Positions 1 through 11,659 of a stretch of 64,000 bases of DNA are shown in pieces. Every line of letters starts with the position of its first letter. The stretch's first letter is position 1. The notes beneath the pieces were generated by a model. That model did no database searches, was not told the origin of the DNA, and was given only the letters and a program-made list of their open reading frames with translations. The DNA comes from Stenopsyche tienmushanensis (lineage: Eukaryota; Arthropoda; Insecta; Trichoptera; Stenopsychidae). The stretch covers positions 372,001-436,000 of the forward strand of contig WACJ01000262.1 in NCBI GenBank assembly GCA_008973525.1. Direction: 5' to 3'. Position numbers and translations under genes: made by a program.

Positions 1-1544
1 ACTTTGATAATAGGATTATAGAAACTATCCACTATATAAATACGTGGTCTAAATCTCATTTACGCAATAAAAATAGTTTTGAACTTCTTGTATTTCAGTA
101 TTTTTGTGCATTTAAAATACTATCAACGTAAATGGTAATAGTTCCATTACATTTTGAATGGATCAATTATTTAATCTCGTCATACACACTAAAGTCTGCA
201 CATTCATCATTCATTATTAGTCAATGGGGTCGATTCGGGGTTTTCGATGATAATAGGTTTTTTTTTATGGAAATGCTTTTTGTTATCATGCCATTCTTCA
301 GCAAGGTTCGCTCGTCTGCATTGTATGGTGTCATGTTATACATTTGTTATGTTTGATCGATAGTGTCCTTATAATATTTGTGACCGAAGACACGCACGTT
401 ATGTTTCGGTCATTCATGCTGTTTTACAAAATACGCATTATTGATTGTATTTTTTTAATGAATGTTAGATCATTGCTGTTGTTTTATCGTAATTTATATA
501 TATAAAAATTTTTGATTAATCATTATATAAACCCAAAAGATAATATGATAGTGTTAAGGGCGTCAATCCAATTTGCGATGCCACGCGCCCAGAACTGTGT
601 AGCTGTAGATTCTATGGATGAAATCGTTGAATTTAAAATTTGAACATTCAAAAATGCAATGCAAGACATTGGCATATTTTGCGGTTATTATTAGGTTTAT
701 CATGATTCTAAAAAAATCGCTGCACGATTGTGACGATACGTGGAAGAAAATAGATTCGGAGCTCAAGAGAGATTCTCTATCTGAGAGTATTCTTAAAATA
801 TACACCGACTGTCACTGTCCACATGATTATTCACCGTCTCTTTATTTTTATACAAAATGAAAGAAAAATACCCGGAGGATTGGGACATGAGCGGTACATA
901 CGGTCTCAAGCAATCGCAGAATTTTCGCTTTTGACCCAAATGTATCTGTTGATGGTCCATCATCGCAGCGATAAGTGCCATCGCCTAGATTTGTTTAACA
1001 GTTGTATTTATTTTAAAATGGATGATTTTTATAATTATTTTCGGAATGTGGCAAATTTTCGATTGGCACTCATAATTGACCGCCATAAAGAGCGCCAACG
1101 CAAGGCAACTTCTAAATGGAAACTCATTTTCTACTAAATCGCTTGATGTGAATCTATTAATTTCTTCCCGTGCTTTGTTCATCATGTGAACCCCATCGTT
1201 TGTGACCTACAAATATGATTTATGTGCGATTTAACTATGAAAACACATTATGTGATGTAACAGAAGCAGAATGCTTGTTCTTCACAGAACAATGTGTTGA
1301 AATTTGATTGAATGGATTTTTCGTAAATTGGAAACGTCCATTGTTTATGTGATTAATGTCAAAAGTTATATTTCAAAAATATTATTTAGACTTACTTTTA
1401 ACACTTTATATGCCGCGTTGATTTGGTTTGGTTTTTTTAAATTTCCAAATTAAAAGTTCTACCTGCATCGTCAGTATATTATCCCTTAAACTTATATAAA
1501 CTTAGTTAAAGTTCTAGTTTATTTACACTATCTGCAATAAAATA
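1..1544. other. AT-rich stretch, no gene recognised
   Basis: Open frames here reach at most about 104 codons, overlap on both strands and match no family I recognise. No splice-flanked exon, RNA gene or clear transposon end is visible. Confidence 0.5.
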
Positions 1545-1669
1545 GTGATAGTCTCGCGCGATAGAAGTAAAACTTCTTAACTCCTAGAAAAGTTTATTTT
1601 ATGCATTTTTATCTATATTTGTTAACGGAAATTGTTAGCTAAAAGATGAAGTTGCATTTATGTAATTTA
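1545..1669 (+). repeat. Interspersed repeat, family A, copy 1
   Basis: This stretch has a recurring order of words: GATAGAAGT, then TTAGCTAAAAGAT and a GTAAT tail. The same order recurs at about 5170-5300, inverted at 9240-9425, and at 35400-35500, where the tail reads TTGTGTAATATATAATAAAA. The foldback element starting at 1670 has inserted at a TA in this tail. The class is unknown; I see no coding potential. Confidence 0.55.
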
Positions 1670-2106
1670 CAGGATGTTTGGCATATAGATCGACATTTTT
1701 TTTTGGGGGTTAGGAGGTTCTTTTGCTACGTTTCACACATAGTCTCTATGTCCTATGAGTTAATTTTGAAAAAATACCCAAAATCTCACCTTTAAATCAT
1801 CATAGATTTTTAATCTGTGGACGTAAAAGCACGAAATAACCATTTTGGTACCAGTTTGGCAGGGTCAGGATTAGGAGAATACTTTACGATGTTTACGATG
1901 TTTTTATTAAATTTATTTCCAAATTTTGTTCAAATTTGCCATCTCTGCGTCGAATGCACGTATTGCATATTTTTCTTATTTCAATTGCAGTTGTCTGAAG
2001 TTGCATTTCCTCTTTCATTTTTGTAAAATCGGCGCATATTCCTTTAATTATGATTTATTTCGTGAGCACCTCTGTCGTGTAAATTAATTATTTTGCGCGT
2101 CTCTAA

Positions 2107-2290
2107 ACAAAGAAATCCAGTGGTGTCAGATCTGGAGACCGTGCGAGCCATGGAATAGGGTACGTCCCTAGGCAAAGAAACCCAGTGGTGTCAAGTCGGG
2201 GGACAATGCGAGCCACGAAATATAGTACGTCCACAGGCAAATAAATCCATTGGTGTCAGATCTGGAAACCATGTCACCCATAGAACAGGG
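2107..2290 (-). repeat. 65-bp tandem array inside foldback element (about 2.8 units)
   Basis: Units follow the pattern AAAGAAATCCAGTGGTGTCA, then a GATCTGGAGACCGTGCGAGCC part, a GGAATAGGG part and ACGTCCC-AGGC. The unit recurs in every foldback copy in the window. On the minus strand it reads as the transposase motif W-L-A-R-S-P-D-L-T-P-L-D-F-F. A period of 65 is not a multiple of 3, so the array cannot encode a continuous protein. Confidence 0.85.
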
Positions 2291-2612
2291 TCGCCAAAAT
2301 AATTTATTTACACAACAGATGTGCCTAATAAATAAATCCTCATTGAAGGAATAAGCATCGCCTTTGCAAAAATGAAAAAGGATATGCTACTTCAGACAAC
2401 TATAGTTGAAATAAGGAAAAAGTTTCGTGCGTGCATACGAAGCGGAGGTAACGAATTTGAACATTTTTTGTAAATAAATTTAATAAAAACATCTTAAACA
2501 CAAAAAATATTTTCTTAACCCTGACCATGCCAAACTGGTAACTCTTCAAGTTTAACGACATTGAATGATTTGTATGAAATGTAGCATATCATTAAGAATA
2601 TATAATCTAGAG

Positions 2613-2797
2613 CAGCGGTTCTTAAACTAAGGTCCGCGAATATATTAATGGGGGTCCGCGAAAATATAAACAAAACATTTACCAAGAAACAAGAAATGTT
2701 TGTTGGTAATATTAGGTTACAAGTGTTGGGATGAGTCCGTCAAACGAAAAATTATTCACGAGGGGGTTCGCGGACTACACATGTTAAAGAAGCGCTG
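2613..2797. mobile_element. hAT (Buster-type) MITE, 185 bp, perfect 8-bp target duplication
   Basis: The left terminus CAGCGGTTCTTAAACT is mirrored at the right by TGTTAAAGAAGCGCTG. The octamer ATCTAGAG flanks both sides exactly (2605-2612 and 2798-2805). Terminal CAG-GGTTCTTAAACT and an 8-bp duplication with central TA are typical of hAT Buster elements. The interior is rich in GGTCCGCG. It has inserted in the right half of the foldback element. Confidence 0.88.
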
Positions 2798-2863
2798 ATC
2801 TAGAGAAATTTTACAAAACTAAACTAAGTTCAAAATAGTTGTTAGTTTTTAGATCATATAGAT

Positions 2864-3152
2864 CAGCGCTTCTTAAACTTATGTAGTCCGCGGACATCCT
2901 CTTGAGCTAAATTTTTTTCGCGGACCCTTTCTTGAGCGAGTTTTTTTCGCGGACCCCCTCTTGAATACATTTTTTTTGGCGGACCCCATTCCAATCTTTG
3001 TGACTTAATTTTTTCAAACAAACAAATACTTCTTGGTCGAATATTGGTCAAAATAGATCTTTTTATAATGTTTTCTGTAAATAATTTCACGAAAATATCT
3101 TGTTCAAGTATAGATAAATATTATTTTATATTTTTTTGTTTAAAAACCGCTG
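2864..3152. mobile_element. Second hAT (Buster-type) MITE, 289 bp
   Basis: It begins CAGCGCTTCTTAAACTT and ends AAAAACCGCTG, the inverted counterpart. Flanking octamers are ATATAGAT (2856-2863) and ATATAGAC (3153-3160), matching 7 of 8 with central TA. The interior repeats GCGGAC-CCC-TCTTGA-blocks separated by T runs. It is related to the copy at 2613 and lies in the same foldback arm. Confidence 0.8.
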
Positions 3153-3369
3153 ATATAGACTAGTTAGTAAAATATCAGTTATTTCCTGCTATTACGACTA
3201 CATACTAAAAAGTTATGACGATTTAAAGGTGAAATTTTGAGTATTTTTTAAAATGTTGAAAATTTTTTTCTTTCGACTACTCTGATACTTAGGTACAATT
3301 TGTGAAACGTAACAATAGACCCCCTTAACCCCCAAAACATTTTGTCAATACATGTGCAAACATCCTGTA

Positions 3370-5169
3370 TAGTAAAATTGGCGAGCTATTGGTATAATAC
3401 TTGCTACGTATAAACCCCCACACAGTGTGCGAAATAATACAAACGATTCTTCCTTTTTTTGTTGAATTGCCGTTTAAGTCAGAGAAAAAAAATATCGTGC
3501 TACGTATGCACATAGCCTACGGGATGAAGAGGGTAGAAACAATTCTTAGCGTGAAACGTTTCATTTTTCGTGACGTTCAGGTCAATTTGCCCCACCGTTT
3601 ATAGACGTGATATGGCATATTGTGATAGAAGTTTCTCTTAAATAAGCAAACGTATTTTTTCTTTGTTAAGTAGAAAAAAAAGCATATTTACAATCTCAGC
3701 GGCTAAAAATCCAGAACCAAAGTTGAAAATAGGTTACTAAAAAATAATGTGTATGATAATATCAAGCAGATGTGTGAGTCCATATGTAAAGTATATTCCA
3801 ACCAAGGGCACGAAGTATATTAACTTATTTTGGTGTCTTCCCCTTTTAACATACTTTATTTTTGAATTAGAGATAACCTGCTCCCGCATTCTGTGAGTGG
3901 CAGCGAATGATGGTGATTTTCTGTTCCCGCGTTTGTTGCTTTTTTTCGTGTTGCTCCCAAAATTATTTCTGGTGATTTTGATATATTTATTTGCCTCAAT
4001 TTTGTGGTTCCTATTTCATTACGTTCTAATGCTTAGAAATACATTTTAATGTCGTTAACGTTTCAATTTTGTTCAAATGATAATTTAAATGTTTCTTGAT
4101 AAATAAATCGGCGATTGTAGGTCAGTGATCCGCAACCTTTAGGCTGTTGTACGCGCGTTAGGATTTTATTAATTCTCATTTTTTTGGATATGAAATTTAA
4201 TATTCGATATAGACGCTTTTGGACCGGATGATGTCGTTAAGACTTGTATCGAAAGTGTCGCTCGCTGCATAAATGCGAGTTTCCGAAATACATTTCCGTT
4301 CTCGTTGAAGACTCACCTTCAAACTGTCCACACTCTGGTATTTTTATGGCCTTCATAATACTTCAAATGGGATTAAAATCCATAGGATTATATTAAACAA
4401 CATTTCGTTTTAATATATTATTAATTCAAGACATATTTATGTATAACGTTGATCTAAAACGTATCAAAAAAATGCGATTTTGTAGCAACTTTGATGGCAA
4501 AATTTTGACCTGAGCAGGTCTTGCCTATCTTGTGCACACTGGCTGTTTGAAAATTTTCATGGACTTCTTTGTAATCAAACGACAATTTTTGGTCAAGTCT
4601 TGTTTGCATCTTGTCTGTCATCAGAAATCCGATCAGTCTTAAAATATTGCTAGACTGTCAAAAACTGTCGAAAATAGTACCATGGTTTAAGTAACGACCT
4701 CATTCGTTTTGAGTTCAAACCTTCCAATCCGGTTGACGACAGCATTTTTAAGGTTAATTTATAAATATATATTGGAGGTTTTGCTTTAAAAAGTGGATAT
4801 TCAATACGTGTAACCTTCACATTAATATTCTGATTGACTACCGAGTAATACCCACGTTTTTCATTGTCATAATAGGGGTTCAATTACCAATTAGAGTTTT
4901 TACAGTCGTTTACGACACTGTGTAATGTATGGTTTAATAGCTCAGTTGATTATAGAATACTAATGATGCTAAGAGTGCCATCGATATCGGCCAGTAATTA
5001 TACTCGGCGTTTTTTTTTAATGTAAGACGTCGGTAATATTAAGGTATTGATTGTTCTCTGGTCAGCCAAATATTGTATATATATATCAAATTGTTTTAAT
5101 TATTATTTGTAAATCTTTTCAATTATTGGCAGTTTTTAACGCTCTTTATCTGTACTCGTCTCTTATTCC
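3370..5169. other. Intergenic, no gene recognised
   Basis: AT-rich sequence without a supported coding region. Around 4122-4140 the words CAGTGATCCGCAACCTTT resemble a hAT (SPIN-like) terminus, but I find no mate, so it is not annotated separately. Confidence 0.45.
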
Positions 5170-5300
5170 ATTTCATGTTAAAACATAGCTAAAAGATTAA
5201 TCTGTGTTTGTGTAATATATAAAAAGAGCTAATGGTTGCTTTATGTTACATATACATAGTAGACGTAGCACGGCGCATGCGCGTAGCGTGTATATGTACG
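5170..5300 (+). repeat. Interspersed repeat, family A, copy 2
   Basis: Contains TAGCTAAAAGATTAA, TTTGTGTAATATATAAAAAG and CTAATGGTTGCTTTATGTTA in the order also seen at 35420-35500. The first part is shared with 1545-1669 and 9240-9425. It is followed by a locally GC-richer tract (GGCGCATGCGCGTAGCG) not seen elsewhere in the window. Confidence 0.5.
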
Positions 5301-5597
5301 TGTGTTTGCGATAGAGATGGAAATTATAAAAACGATTCGAGTTTCACTTTTCGTTTCGTCTAGCCCAACTTGCCCTACTGCGAATATATAAGTTGCTCTT
5401 CAAAAATCCTACTCAAATAGTACCATATTAATTTTATCACATGTAGTAGACAAATATATATACGAAGCGTATCCTGGAAGTAAGTGTACTATGAAAATAA
5501 CGAACTGTGGTTTTTTGTTGTTTAAGTATCCAGTTGCGTCAAATATATCGGTAAGAAATCCCACCAAGTTTGAGCCACTTTCTGTAATCCCCTTGAC

Positions 5598-6130
5598 TCG
5601 AATTGGAAGGTAAGGATTTTCTAAGCACTATTGTGACTGGGGATAAAAAGTGGGTGGCTTATTACACGTCTGAGTCAAAAAGACATAATTTCGAACAAAA
5701 AAATCATGACCTCAGTGTTTTGGGAATGAAAAGGTATTATTTTAGTCGAAATTCTGCATCAGGGAGGTAATATCAATGCACAACGATATTTTGAGACCCT
5801 AAAAAAACTCAAAACAAAAGATAGAGATATGCTGATGAGAGGAGTGTGCTTGTTACGCGATAACGGCCATCCTCACACAGCCTTAGCCACCAAGGCGTTC
5901 TTGGACTTATTTGATTGGGATGTTTTGAACCACTCCCTTTTTTTCGCTGTCTTGGTGCTTCAGATTATCATCTTTTCTCCTCTCTGAAAGACACATGGGT
6001 GGAATTAAATTTTTAACCGACGAGCAAGTGCAGAAAGAGGTTTTGAAGTTGGAGAAGGAGCTAACGGAAAAGTTCTTAAAGAAGCCTGTGCATTTAACGG
6101 GATTCTTAAAAAATATAAAAATTTAGTACA
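5598..6130 (+). pseudogene. Degenerate mariner transposase (catalytic and C-terminal part)
   Basis: Translation in shifting frames gives the marks of a mariner DD34D transposase. VTGDKKWVAYYT (5633 onward) holds the first catalytic Asp but has Lys in place of the usual Glu. LLRDNGHPHT (about 5850) corresponds to the second Asp block, normally HDNA-PH. LGASDYHLFSSLKDTW (about 5951-6000) holds the third Asp. A C-terminal FLTDEQVQKEVLKLEKEL follows. Stops and frameshifts separate the blocks, so the gene is dead. No matching terminal repeats are visible, and the N-terminal DNA-binding region is missing or unrecognisable. Confidence 0.8.
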
Positions 6131-6204
6131 CTTACTTTCGGGATATGATTCGTATAACTGGCGGCTTAAGATTTATTTTATACCGATAATATCACAAGTC
6201 AAAT

Positions 6205-6786
6205 GTTTGGCTTTTGTAAAATACGATGATTGTTACTAGGCTACTAAATCGAGACATTCCCGACGAAATCTGGACGTTTGGAAACAGTGGCGTAACTACT
6301 ATTTGGCTAGCTTAGGCGACGCCTAGGGACAGTAATTGTCGAATTTATGTATGTTTGAAAAACATATATGTACAACACATATATATTTTTCAAATTGATA
6401 TATTAACCTTTCCCTACCGGTGATGTATTTACTACACCTCGACTCTAATAATGGGAATATCGATATGAAATATAATAGATACGGAGCTCAGAATTTTTGT
6501 GTTCCTCCGTAATATAATTACGAATCACATCAAAGTATTATAGTATATAAGTATTCATCTGCAGCGAGGGAAATAAATAATTTGTCGGGAAATTGGAAAT
6601 TTCGTGTTTTTAGTTTTTTATTTATCTATTTTTGAATTTGAATAAATAAAATTCTTTCGCCTTCATGCTATTTTTTATATTAAACAAATGGACTTACTAG
6701 TAGTTTTTGATCAAATTTTCAATGTAATTTCTTAAACTATTGAAAATCCCGGTCCCGGGATTTTTTTACTCGGGATTGGATTTCCT
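6205..6786 (+). mobile_element. Non-autonomous hAT remnant (CCCGGGATTGGATT terminus), copy 1
   Basis: The conserved core runs GCTACTAAATCGAGACATTC, AACAGTGGCGTAACTA, GGCGACGCCTAGGG, CCTACCGGTGATGTATTTAC and GAAATAAATAATTTGTCGGG. The same order occurs at 26993-27512 and inverted at 23395-23960, 41766-42504 and 60354-60774. Here a distal inverted terminus is also present: TCCCGGGATTTTTTTACTCG then GGATTGGATTTCCTG near 6750-6786. There is no coding sequence. Confidence 0.7.
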
Positions 6787-6789
6787 GGT

Positions 6790-8900
6790 TGTTACATACA
6801 GAGTTGATGGATATATTATCCAGGATTAAAAATCAGTTTTACGCGGTGATCAGTTTGTTGAACCTCGTTGCTCATCGTCGGATGTGCTCCATTTTCAAAT
6901 TTGAAGGGCGGCTTCATCCCGTTTGTCGCCATTTTGAAACTCATCATCCAATAAAAGAAAGTGCATCGTGTGCTGTTGAATCTGTTTTGCTTGATGATTT
7001 GATTGGATGTCCTTTTTTGGACATGTCTTCATTGTAAACGATTCCTAGAATTTAAGCCGTCTGAGATGATTCTGCGAATTTGACGTCAAGGATTGCTTCG
7101 AATTAGGGACGTGATGCTGCTCAGCTCAATCTGCTAATGATATAACCTTCGATTTTTACGATTATTTCGTGTCTATGTCGTAATATATCTGTGTTAAGTA
7201 CGGTGATTTAAGCTGTAGAACTATTTCCAGTTAGTATGGCAGCAATATCAGGTTTTTGGCATTCGTTCGTGAGCGTTTCAAATAGTTTTCGGTCAGTGAA
7301 AGGAAACATTTTTGCTGTGACATTTTTGTGATTTATGTGCTTTGCCGATTCGAACGATGCGAAAAAACTAACAAATTGGCATTTCAAGAACATCATCATC
7401 AGCAAATGGGATTCGCATAGATGTAACGCCTTTTCTTCTAATATTTCAGTGACTTTCTTAAAGTTTTATGATTACTCAGAAACATATTTTAAAAACATAA
7501 ATCGACCTTAATTTAAACACTAAAGCGTGCATAACAAAACATTATGTTGCAATAAATGCAGTTGTATCCAATATTGCAATTGCTCTTTGCATTCTGTATG
7601 CAATTCGCAAAAACCCATTAATTTTTTATGCGAATGATCTTTTTCAGTACACAATGGGAATTTTAATTTTTGCTTAAGGTTGTGCAATTGCTACAAAAAT
7701 GATGACCTAATGTATTTCCATGACCCAAAAGGGTTTATAAAGTTGGTTAATTCCTGGAGTCCTTTTATAATGATTTGCGTTCAAATCCAGTTTGCAAATA
7801 AAATGTTCAACGTGTTAACCAATTTGAAAGAACAAAAATGTGTTAATTTCAATCATTTCTGAAAATCTTCTCTCGGTCGAAGCCCACTTTTTAAAAATGC
7901 AAATCCTGAAGATAAACGTGTGTTTCGAATTTTGAGATTTGCATGAAAATGAAGTGGAGATTTTATTTCTATAGCATGAATTATTTACAGACGTTCAATC
8001 GTGTCTGAAAGGTGTACAATTTATAAAGCCTCTTTTCGGCTAAATTGAACAACCCATTGTATGAAATGATGCTTATAACGGGATCGCACAGTCATGGTAC
8101 TGAAATCGGTTGAAACATTAGCATAAAATTATTTTTTGCAATAAATTTAGTGTGTTTTGTATTATTGACCTTTTGGCTTGCTATAATAAAATAAAGTGAA
8201 CTGAAATAATTTTTGGACTAATGCAAAATATAATACATTTTTGCATCGATTGTGCATCAATGCAAGAGTCAAATCATAAATGTTTTTGTTATATCATTTA
8301 AAAAAAGCATATTTAAATGCAGAAACATTCAGCATGCCATTTTATTGAAGCCTTGACTTTTTGGACGATTGCAAACCGATGAATTATACTTTTAAATAGT
8401 ATTGTTTAAATATCGTTTCAAAACTATTGCACATTGTGCTGATTGGACATAAAGGTTGCACAGTTTGTCGGCATACCTCGTGGCGTGAATCCACGAAGGA
8501 TCCTATGAGATTTTCTTCTACAATTTGTGAATCATTGGAACGTTTCTTCTCTTCATCTTAGATTTGAAACTAAATTAGATTTGACAATCTATCGGATAAC
8601 TACGATTTGCCTTGAATGATGTTATCTATTGAGGTGTAAAATCTTAATTTGACATTATTAAAGTTATTGCAGTCGGTTTGTATCGAGTCACGGTTCAGGA
8701 AACGCGATTTTTTTGTAACAATTAGAAAGTGAGTGTTATTTTTAATTATGTTGTATGTATCGTTGTATAGGCCCAATTGTGAAATTGATCCGGAAAACAA
8801 CAATGGCTTTCAGCAGCTCAAATACCTGATCCTACTCTTAAACCATGGTTTAATTATGATTAACATTGTTAAAAGGTCCTTCTCTGTATATGGTGAAATA
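6790..8900. other. Intergenic, no gene recognised
   Basis: AT-rich DNA with only short overlapping frames, the longest about 82 codons. None has a recognisable motif or plausible splice context. No repeat shared with the rest of the window was seen. Confidence 0.45.
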
Positions 8901-8904
8901 TTCC

Positions 8905-9215
8905 GTGGAGTGATTCAAATTGAATTGCTTGAATCTGACACCACTGAATTTATTTGCCTGGGGATGTGCCCTGTTTTGTGGCTCGCACGGTCTCCAGACT
9001 TGACACCACTGGATTTCTTTGCTTGGGGACGTGCCCTATTCCGTGGCTCTCACGATCTCCAGATCTGACACCACTGAATTTTTTTGACTGGGGACGTGCA
9101 AAAGGTAAAATTTTAGTCATTTTTTCAAAATGTTGAAAAAAAATCTATTGCAATAATCCTGTCACTTAGAACACATAAGTTATGTGTCAAATGTAGCAAA
9201 AGACTCTAGATTACT
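8905..9215 (+). mobile_element. Foldback-family fragment with three 65-bp units
   Basis: About three tandem 65-bp units (8905-9100) are followed by a right-end fragment with TTTTTTCAAAATGTTGAAAA, CTGTCACTTAGAAC and GTAGCAAAAGACTC, which corresponds to the inner part of the foldback inverted repeat. The spacing of the TGGCTCGCACGG word to its next copy is exactly 65 (8979 to 9044). Two frames read LARSPDLTPLDFFAWG and LSRSPDLTPLNFFDWG. The outermost terminus is not recognisable. Confidence 0.75.
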
Positions 9216-9239
9216 TTGATTTTTAAAGTGAAACTTCCA

Positions 9240-9425
9240 TATGCGTGGTAGAACCAATTGGCTTGAATATACACGTAAAGTGAAACGTTGCCCATTTTAT
9301 TATATATTACACAAAACCAACTTAATCTTTTAGCTAACAATTTCCATTAATAAATGGATAAAAAAAGCAATGCATTAAATCAAATTTTACTAGGAGCTTT
9401 CACTTCTACCGCTCACAGAGTTGGA
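9240..9425 (-). repeat. Interspersed repeat, family A, copy 3 (inverted)
   Basis: On the minus strand this reads GCGGTAGAAGTGAAAGCTCC, ATGGAAATTGTTAGCTAAAA, GATTAAGTTGGTTTTGTG and TAATATATAATAAAATGGG. It is clearly homologous to 1545-1669 and includes the tail missing there. It lies directly beside a foldback fragment, as copy 1 does. Confidence 0.55.
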
Positions 9426-9429
9426 CGCA

Positions 9430-11420
9430 AAATGATATGTAGGGGGAAGCAGAACCAATATAAAACCTCATAAGTTCGATCTTATTAGGTTGTAATAGGT
9501 CTGCGTCGAATATGACCGATATCTTCAACATAATAAGGGGATAATAGTTAAATTGTGCCAATCATACAAGATCGATATGATCGTTCTCGAGCACAATGGT
9601 CTACAATTTTGTAGACTTTCCATTATAGTCTTGGGCATTGGCGATGCAATTAAATGGGATCGATCCGCTCTTGTTTCGAAATTAACTTTTTCGAAAATAC
9701 GTACATTCGGTCCGATGGATGCTGTAATTTTAGGAGCGGGGCTTGTAATTTGTGGATATTAGACGTATTTATCGCGTTGAGAAATTGTATAGAAATACTT
9801 CTGGTTTTTCTAGCGATTTCACAGTTGCATAGGAGCCATTACGAGGAGTAATTTCAGTGAGGCTTCTCTATAAAAATAGTGTGAATCGCTCATATGAACA
9901 AGGGAAACCTCTTGCTGTGTTGTTGCACAATCCTCGTTGTCAAGACATGGATGGACATGTTGAAATGATTTGGACAAATGGATGGACCCGGCACAATCGC
10001 AATAGAAAGCGTGGTAACGAACTGGAGAAGACGATAAGCCAGCTCGAAGACTCCACCACCGTTCTAATATTTATTAGGACCATATTCATATTTCCAAGAC
10101 ATGCTTGCGTATTTTTAGAACGGCCAAGATAGCCAGATCAGTGCCTGCTCAGTTCGTTCACATGGTGCAATTAGTTTTTACGATTTCTTAAAAGCGAATT
10201 ATGATTGTGATTTGTGCTTTATTATTATTTTAATTGACATTTTTCGACTATTCAATGCAACGGCCGTCACAATATGAAAGTGAATTCGGTCTCGAATGTC
10301 CGCAACGGAATGTTTCCACTTGAATAAAATACCAAATTTGGGATTTAAACGCAATTTAAATCTTAATTGTTCCAATTTAATGTGCTTAACATCTGTCGTC
10401 CTTAACAAACCTTTTAAGTATTTGCAATGTCAAAAAATAATAATTATGGCAAAATCAGCAACAGCTAACCCTATAAATGCCATAAGAACAGATTTGTGCG
10501 TTTCATAACTTCAACTTTAATCCTTTGAGTTGTGAGCTAGTTTTAAATCATCATAAACTTAGATGCTATATTTGTATGTCCGCTACTTATGATCCGTACA
10601 ATATGTATATAATATTTAATACATATTTTTTCAGTTCAATGACCACTTCATTACTTGCAGTACGTCTTCAGTTCTTTTTGGAACTCGAATCCATGTCCAA
10701 ATCAGCTCAAAGCAATCAAATTTATCCGATTCAATTTCGTACCTCATATTTTGTGGCTTATTCTAGAGCCTCTTTTTTGAAAGTATCAACTCTATAAGTA
10801 TTAAAATTGTGGCTTAATTTGCGATCCGGCAACCCATGCATAATTTCGAGCCATTCTTGAAGACCTTGCAGTTCTTGGGTCGTTTCTCCTTAACGTGATT
10901 CGAATTTGTGGCCCTTGTGGCTGCACGTATGATGGTTTTTAAATGGTCGGCAATATTTATTTTGCTCATCATCATGTATGCATTGTCTGCTCTTTGATTA
11001 GTCAGTAGGCATGGTTAAGTATACCTAAATTCATATTTTTCGTTCATCGACTTAAATCTACTTTCTTGTTTACCTTCGCAGAGTCGGAGACAATATTTCT
11101 TCATAATCTATTCATACGTTTGGTAATGTTTGCTTGTCTAGTCTTGAAATGTTGGTGATTAATGGTATCTTAAGAAAATAAATTTTCCATATCCTTAGTT
11201 TTTATTGTATTGATCTTAATCACCTCGGCTATGAAATTAGATATTTTTTAATTGTCTTTATTAAATATTTAAAGTGTCTGTTCCCACGCTACAATGGTGT
11301 CAGAAGTTTGCAAAACATTATTGCCCATAATAATGGATTTATCCTCGGTACATGGACGAACACAAAAAACGAACACTATACTAAAAAAAATGTTTTTTAG
11401 TATTGAACGATTTAAGAGAT
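9430..11420. other. Intergenic, no gene recognised
   Basis: Mostly AT-rich. Frames of 65-91 codons occur but carry no recognisable domain, no splice context and no homology to other parts of the window. Confidence 0.4.
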
Positions 11421-11424
11421 TTTT

Positions 11425-11655
11425 GAACATTGGTTCAAAAAGAAATGGACTCTAGAGGTGCAAGTTTTTTTTTAAAAAAAAGGACAGCCACAGAAAGTAG
11501 TTGTATTATTAAATAATGCTCTTTTTCATTCGAACGAAAGCATATTGAAAACAAGCGATGGATCTATGGTTACAATTTTTTTTGCCCCTACTGTGACATA
11601 TTTGGATCCAGCTCATGAACCAAGGCGTTATAGCATCAATGAAACGGAAATGACA
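11425..11655 (+). pseudogene. pogo/Tigger-like transposase remnant (DDE core)
   Basis: Across two or three frames the sequence reads HWFKKKWTLEVQVF, then GQPQKVVVLLNNALFHSNES, then SDGSMVTIFFAPT, then QLMNQGVIASMKRK. This matches the order of the pogo/Tigger (DDE_1) core, where a LLLDNAPSH-type block precedes PPN-T and QPMDQGVI-S-KR. Key acids are changed: the DNA in LLDNA is now NNA and the MDQ Asp is Asn (MNQ). Frames break near the A-rich run at about 11470 and again before QLMNQ. A GC-rich repeat interrupts the transposase right after this block, and its C-terminal tail resumes at 12345. Confidence 0.72.
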
Positions 11656-11659
11656 GACA

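Larger units (their letters stand above)
1670..3367. mobile_element. TA-flanked foldback-type TIR transposon, copy 1
   Basis: The left end reads CAGGATGTTTGGCATATAG and the right end is its inverted counterpart, ending ATGTGCAAACATCCTG. A TA dinucleotide lies directly outside each end (1668-1669 and 3368-3369). The inverted similarity continues inward: a run of T or G residues, then ACGTTTCACACATAG, then AAAAAATACCCAAAAT. A second inverted pair lies inside (about 1840-2095 against 2300-2540, sharing TACCAGTTTGGCAGGGTCAG). The centre holds the 65-bp array, and two hAT MITEs are nested in the right arm. No transposase frame remains, so the element is non-autonomous. TA duplication suits the Tc1/mariner superfamily; the structure resembles Foldback elements. 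Confidence 0.8.

Noticed and set aside
618..1137. Overlapping frames of 80-104 codons
   Set aside because: No family motif, splice site or codon bias; opposite-strand frames of similar size overlap them.
4122..4140. Possible SPIN-like hAT terminus (CAGTGATCCGCAACCTTT)
   Set aside because: No inverted mate or target duplication found within a few kilobases.
8733..9136. Open frames containing LARSPDLTPLDFFAWG, resembling a transposase gene
   Set aside because: The resemblance comes from the 65-bp satellite units; the frame shifts with each unit and no other transposase domains are present.
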